NCBI RefSeq assembly: GCF_003367175.1
Contig: NZ_QRGA01000021.1
Location: forward strand, 62,001 to 126,000
Direction: 5' to 3'
Source of the DNA: Trinickia dinghuensis
GTDB lineage: Bacteria > Pseudomonadota > Gammaproteobacteria > Burkholderiales > Burkholderiaceae
DNA: 64,000 nucleotides
Under the pieces are notes generated by a model. That model did no database searches. It worked only from the letters and a program-made list of their open reading frames with translations, and was not told the origin of the DNA. Position numbers and translations under genes: made by a program. Shown here piece by piece: positions 61,682 to 64,000 of the stretch (positions within the stretch are counted from its first letter, which is position 1; each line of letters begins with the position of its first letter).

Positions 61682-61738
61682 GAAAAACCCGATGCAACCC
61701 GATGTGCCTTGCACTGCCGGGATCTAACAGCGGAAAAC
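61681..61738 (+). pseudogene. 51-bp cassette stub
   Basis: Between the boundaries at 61681 and 61732 only 51 bp remain. They contain an 11-codon frame (MQPDVPCTAGI) from 61692 to a TAA at 61725, which again precedes GGAAAAC closely. It is best explained as a cassette reduced by internal deletion, keeping both ends. Confidence 0.45.
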
Positions 61739-61750
61739 AAGGACCGTCAA

Positions 61751-62158
61751 GTGGACACTGAAGCCGCCAACAAACTTCAAGGGCAAATTCAAGACACGCG
61801 GGAGAAATACACTTATTTCCTGCTGACTGCCGCCGGTGCTTGTATTGGGTACGCCGTCGAGAAAGTTGCGGGTTTCGCCCTCTCATGGAAATTGACGCCC
61901 CTTGCCCTATCATTGGTCGCATGGGCTATCAGCTTCTGGTTCGGGTGTCGTGCGATCAAACGGAGCGAGTACGGCCTCCGGTATAACCACGCTTATCTCA
62001 CCGCTGCACGCTCAATGCCGGACAAGCTTGCCCTCAACTCTCTCATGGGTGACGAAGCTCGCGCGAGCGCGTCATCCAGTCGATGGCAATTTCGGTTCTT
62101 TGTATCGGGTGGAGTCGCCTTCGTGCTGTGGCGACTCCTCGAACTGCTACCTCGCTGA
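61751..62158 (+). CDS. Cassette gene: membrane protein, 135 residues
   Basis: GTG at 61751 follows AAGGA 9 nt upstream. After a polar helix (KLQGQIQDTREKYTYF) come hydrophobic segments at about 23-60 (FLLTAAGACIGYAVEKVAGF, LTPLALSLVAWAISFWFG) and near the C-terminus (about 112-131). The family is not recognised. The frame is open to 61709, but that would cross the boundary at 61732. Confidence 0.6.
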   Translation: MDTEAANKLQGQIQDTREKYTYFLLTAAGACIGYAVEKVAGFALSWKLTPLALSLVAWAISFWFGCRAIKRSEYGLRYNHAYLTAARSMPDKLALNSLMGDEARASASSSRWQFRFFVSGGVAFVLWRLLELLPR

Positions 62159-62203
62159 GGGACGTCGGAAAACAGGTCGCCCCGAGACGAAGGAATAGGG
62201 ATC

Positions 62204-62358
62204 ATGGAATACACCGCCCCGGAATATCAACAAGGTGCATTCAATTGCCCACACTGCAACGCCTACGCGCACATGAATTGGCAACCGATGTTGACCGGTA
62301 CCCGTGGGAGATGATTGCCCGGACGATGGATCATTTCGAAACCTTGGCAGAAAAGTAG
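62204..62358 (+). pseudogene. Cassette gene remnant: zinc-ribbon start joined out of frame to a foreign-looking end
   Basis: From the ATG at 62204 the frame reads MEYTAPEYQQGAFNCPHCNA and YAHMNWQPM, then stops at 62312. The CPHC ribbon resembles the beginning of DUF4145-like proteins. A different frame then runs DVDRYPWEMIARTMDHFETL to TAG at 62356, which overlaps GGAAAAC. The two ends probably belonged to one longer gene that lost its middle. Confidence 0.5.
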
Positions 62359-62391
62359 GAAAACGGCCACGGCCGCAAAGAGGAGAGAAAT

Positions 62392-62964
62392 ATGTCGACC
62401 ATGCTGACCGCCCAAGATGTCTTCAACGGTCCCGGCTTTGACGACGCCGAAATGTTGCGCAAAGCAGAGCGTGAGCTTCTTCGTCTGCGGGCTTCGCGTC
62501 TTATGGACACGAACGATCACATGTTTAACTGCGTCGTAACTCTCGCCGCGGTGTGTGACTGGACGTTCCACTTGAAACTTAGCCATCTCCCGAGGTGGAG
62601 CGGAAAGAAGGAGCAGAATTTCACCAACTGGGTGCGGAAAAATTGTGGTGATGCTTTTGTCTTCATCGATCTGTCGAACGAGTACAAGCATGCCAACCGA
62701 AACAAGCCCAGCACTTTGGCAGAGAAGATGATGGTGAGCTTTATCGATCTGACCGCGCACCCTCACATGAGATCGAAAGTCGATGCGAATAAGGGTTGGG
62801 TTCAGCAACTTGGGACCAGCGAGTGGTTTCTATTTCCATCGATCAAATTTAATGGCAACACCGAGTATTTCTACGACCCGGCAGAACGCGCCATCGCTTG
62901 GTGGCGATCATTCGATCCCGCGAGTGCGGAGCCGTTGGATGTAAATGGCGCCGTGCTTCCCTAG
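62392..62964 (+). CDS. Cassette gene: hypothetical 190-residue protein
   Basis: The sequence is helical, with EMLRKAERELLRLRASRLMD, an NCVVTLAAVCDWTFHLKLSH core and LSNEYKHANRN (about 93-103). The Asn...Lys-His type motif recalls HEPN-like helical proteins, but I cannot assign a family. The ATG lies 27 nt after GGAAAAC at 62358, and the next boundary, GGAAAAT, begins 6 nt after the stop. Confidence 0.65.
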   Translation: MSTMLTAQDVFNGPGFDDAEMLRKAERELLRLRASRLMDTNDHMFNCVVTLAAVCDWTFHLKLSHLPRWSGKKEQNFTNWVRKNCGDAFVFIDLSNEYKHANRNKPSTLAEKMMVSFIDLTAHPHMRSKVDANKGWVQQLGTSEWFLFPSIKFNGNTEYFYDPAERAIAWWRSFDPASAEPLDVNGAVLP

Positions 62965-62986
62965 AAGATCGGAAAATGAGGCGACT

Positions 62987-63193
62987 ATGAAAAAGTGGCA
63001 CAAGGGTATGTATGCCAGTGCTGAAGAACAACTGCGGGACGCGGTGACGGCGCAAGGTCGCGCAGCTCGGCGCTTGGTGATGCTCGACTGTGACACGGTT
63101 GTTCCTGTCGGTGAGCTGATACCGGGCATCACGCCCGAAGTTCAATCTGCCGCTGCGGCTAGGTTGGCGATTGACGCAGCGATGACGAAGTAA
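62987..63193 (+). CDS. Duplicated cassette gene, copy 2: 68-residue hypothetical protein
   Basis: It is the same protein as at 50097 with five substitutions that I can see (for example MKKWHKG for MKKWRKG, and GITPEVQ for GLTPEDQ). The 226-bp unit from the boundary at 62971 to that at 63197 matches copy 1 with about ten base differences by eye. The flanks on both sides are unrelated. Confidence 0.75.
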   Translation: MKKWHKGMYASAEEQLRDAVTAQGRAARRLVMLDCDTVVPVGELIPGITPEVQSAAAARLAIDAAMTK

Positions 63194-63240
63194 GACGGAA
63201 AACCCGGTAAAGATCGCTACATCGAGCACTGAGGATCCAA

Positions 63241-63732
63241 ATGGATTATGAGAACGAACGGAAACGGATGATTGAGCGGCAGAAGGAGGCGGCAAAGGCT
63301 GCTGCTCGCGACTTGAATGTCCGCACGCTTTGGCTGGTCATGGGGAGCACGTGTGTGTTCTGCGCGATCCTCGATGGACGATTTTTGGAAGGTATGTTCT
63401 ACCTGTTTGCGATCGTCAATTTCGCGATTTTCTTCGCCCTAAAGCGTTTGTTCGCATCCGTCCTTGCGGTCGCCCCGAAGGTCGGAAAGATCTTGGTAGC
63501 GCTGTGGGCCTTCTCCTGCCTTACCGCCATTCTGACATTCTCGCCGGAGCCAGACTGGCTCGACTGGAAGCACACGACGAGTGACGGCATGCCGACTCCT
63601 GATATGAGTCATTCCGTGACATCCGATAAATGGATGATATTTATTCTCCTTCTCTGGGGGGCGATAGCAGTTTGGACGGTGCTCAGTCTGATCAGGAGAC
63701 GGGTGGGGACATCTACGAGGCGGAGCGCGTGA
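63241..63732 (+). CDS. Cassette gene: membrane protein, 163 residues
   Basis: A charged N-terminal helix (ENERKRMIERQKEAAKAAAR) precedes hydrophobic segments at about 29-45, 50-68, 78-99 and 131-149. The family is not recognised. After its TGA an overlapping 11-codon frame (MALVIRSTLNG, 63732-63767) ends with the TAG that touches the boundary GGAAAAT, so the cassette's original 3' end may be that TAG. Confidence 0.6.
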   Translation: MDYENERKRMIERQKEAAKAAARDLNVRTLWLVMGSTCVFCAILDGRFLEGMFYLFAIVNFAIFFALKRLFASVLAVAPKVGKILVALWAFSCLTAILTFSPEPDWLDWKHTTSDGMPTPDMSHSVTSDKWMIFILLLWGAIAVWTVLSLIRRRVGTSTRRSA

Positions 63733-63809
63733 TGGCGCTCGTAATTCGCAGCACACTCAACGGGTAGGAAAATCGGGTTGTGCGTTTCCATGTGGGATGG
63801 AGGTGGGCC

Positions 63810-64000
63810 GTGAAATGCGTACTTGCTCTCGCTGCAGCGTTGCTTTGGGCACCGGTAGTGCATGCCCAGCCTGCCAATCCGGTTACAGGGCAGCCATATG
63901 GTCATCCGAAGCCGGGCGGGCCGGCTAACCCTGTCACCGGTCAACCGTATGGTCATCCGAAGCCGGGCGGGCCGGCTAACCCCATCACCGGTCAACCGTA
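63810..64000 (+). CDS. Cassette gene: secreted repeat protein, cut by the window end
   Basis: GTG at 63810 follows GGAGGTGG. A signal peptide (MKCVLALAAALLWAPVVHAQ) is followed by tandem copies of the 17-residue unit PANPVTGQPYGHPKPGG. The frame is open at the right edge, so the array and the repeat both continue. The product is a Pro/Gly-rich secreted or periplasmic protein of unknown family. Confidence 0.7.
   Translation, partial: MKCVLALAAALLWAPVVHAQPANPVTGQPYGHPKPGGPANPVTGQPYGHPKPGGPANPITGQP
63861..64000 (+). repeat. 51-bp in-frame tandem repeat at the right edge
   Basis: Two full and one partial copies of a 51-bp unit (around GGTCAACCGTATGGTCATCC) are visible. The second and third are nearly identical in DNA, and the first has diverged at several third positions. 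The unit is a multiple of three, so copy-number change keeps the frame. Confidence 0.8.

Larger units (their letters stand above)
48639..63773 (+). repeat. Dispersed cassette-boundary heptamer GGAAAAC
   Basis: Exact GGAAAAC starts at 49296, 49783, 50081, 50307, 51530, 53443, 55533, 56238, 56838, 57416, 57816, 58011, 59210, 60401, 60757, 61284, 61732, 62167, 62358 and 63197. Near-matches at boundaries start at 48639 and 52108 and 55590 (TGAAAAC), 49014 and 51284 (GGAAAGC), 50660 (GGGAAAC), 55888 (GAAAAAC), 58990 (GGAAAAG), 61494 (GGAAACC), 61681 (one extra A), 62971 and 63767 (GGAAAAT). All are on the plus strand, most lie 0-15 nt after a stop codon, and the next base is usually G. Many overlap the stop as TAGGAAAAC. 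Three boundaries (near 52212, 57222 and 60120) lack it. Confidence 0.85.

Noticed and set aside
49296-63203. GGAAAAC as simply the ribosome binding site of each cassette
   Set aside because: Its distance to the next start varies from 2 to over 100 nt, many genes have a separate GGAG-like SD, and the duplicated unit ends exactly at the motif.
48639-63773. CRISPR array
   Set aside because: Units between repeats are whole genes of 50-1900 bp and the repeat is 7 bp.
48551-64000. Classical integron with attC sites
   Set aside because: The boundaries lack GTTRRRY cores and the imperfect palindromes of attC, and the recombinase is too short and lacks IntI features.

Overview
The window looks like accessory chromosome from a high-GC betaproteobacterium, most likely Burkholderia sensu lato. 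That is inferred from codon and GC habit, the VgrG-EagR-Rhs type VI module, the two-partner secretion operon, the H-NS-type protein and the creatinase/guanidino catabolism genes. No rRNA, tRNA or CRISPR was seen.

Layout. 1-3110: a cut-off penicillin-acylase-family enzyme and an MFS exporter, both minus strand. 3504-13350: a type VI secretion effector module made of an orphan TssF, VgrG, an EagR chaperone, a PAAR-Rhs effector with a WHH-type nuclease tip, and a SUKH immunity protein, followed by Rhs debris. 13409-21450 (minus): a six-gene two-partner secretion operon coding for TpsA, a periplasmic binding protein, TpsB, ExbB, ExbD and TonB. 21808-25374: an AraC regulator, an aldo/keto reductase and a phospholipase C/acid-phosphatase-type phosphoesterase.

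25642-45713 is a guanidino-compound catabolic island. It has a GlxA-type regulator, creatinase, a metabolite/H+ symporter, a YbdL-like aminotransferase, a cationic-amino-acid binding protein, two LysR regulators, a guanidinobutyrase/agmatinase-type ureohydrolase, an AruI-type 2-ketoarginine decarboxylase, an aminoaldehyde dehydrogenase, and two complete ABC importers (polyamine type and polar-amino-acid type). Read as a pathway, arginine is transaminated, decarboxylated, oxidised to 4-guanidinobutyrate and split into GABA and urea, while creatine is split into sarcosine and urea.

45888-47309 encodes a DUF4157 protein whose C-terminus resembles the CheD/CNF deamidase fold. It is followed by an integrase fragment and, at 47844-48524, a complete but very short tyrosine recombinase.

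48551-64000 is the most unusual part. More than 30 short, unrelated, same-strand genes lie head to tail, and almost every boundary carries the heptamer GGAAAAC or a one-base variant, usually touching the stop codon. One gene is present twice, 12.9 kb apart, and the two copies match exactly from one heptamer to the next and nowhere outside. Several units are eroded or chimeric. The cargo includes HNH, ApeA/HEPN, Abi_C and AbiTii-like candidate defence proteins, an H-NS protein, lipoproteins, small membrane proteins and tiny Cys-rich peptides. With a recombinase at the head, dyads before it and a promoter-like sequence after it pointing into the array, this looks like an integron-like cassette system without attC sites. 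I do not recognise it as described.
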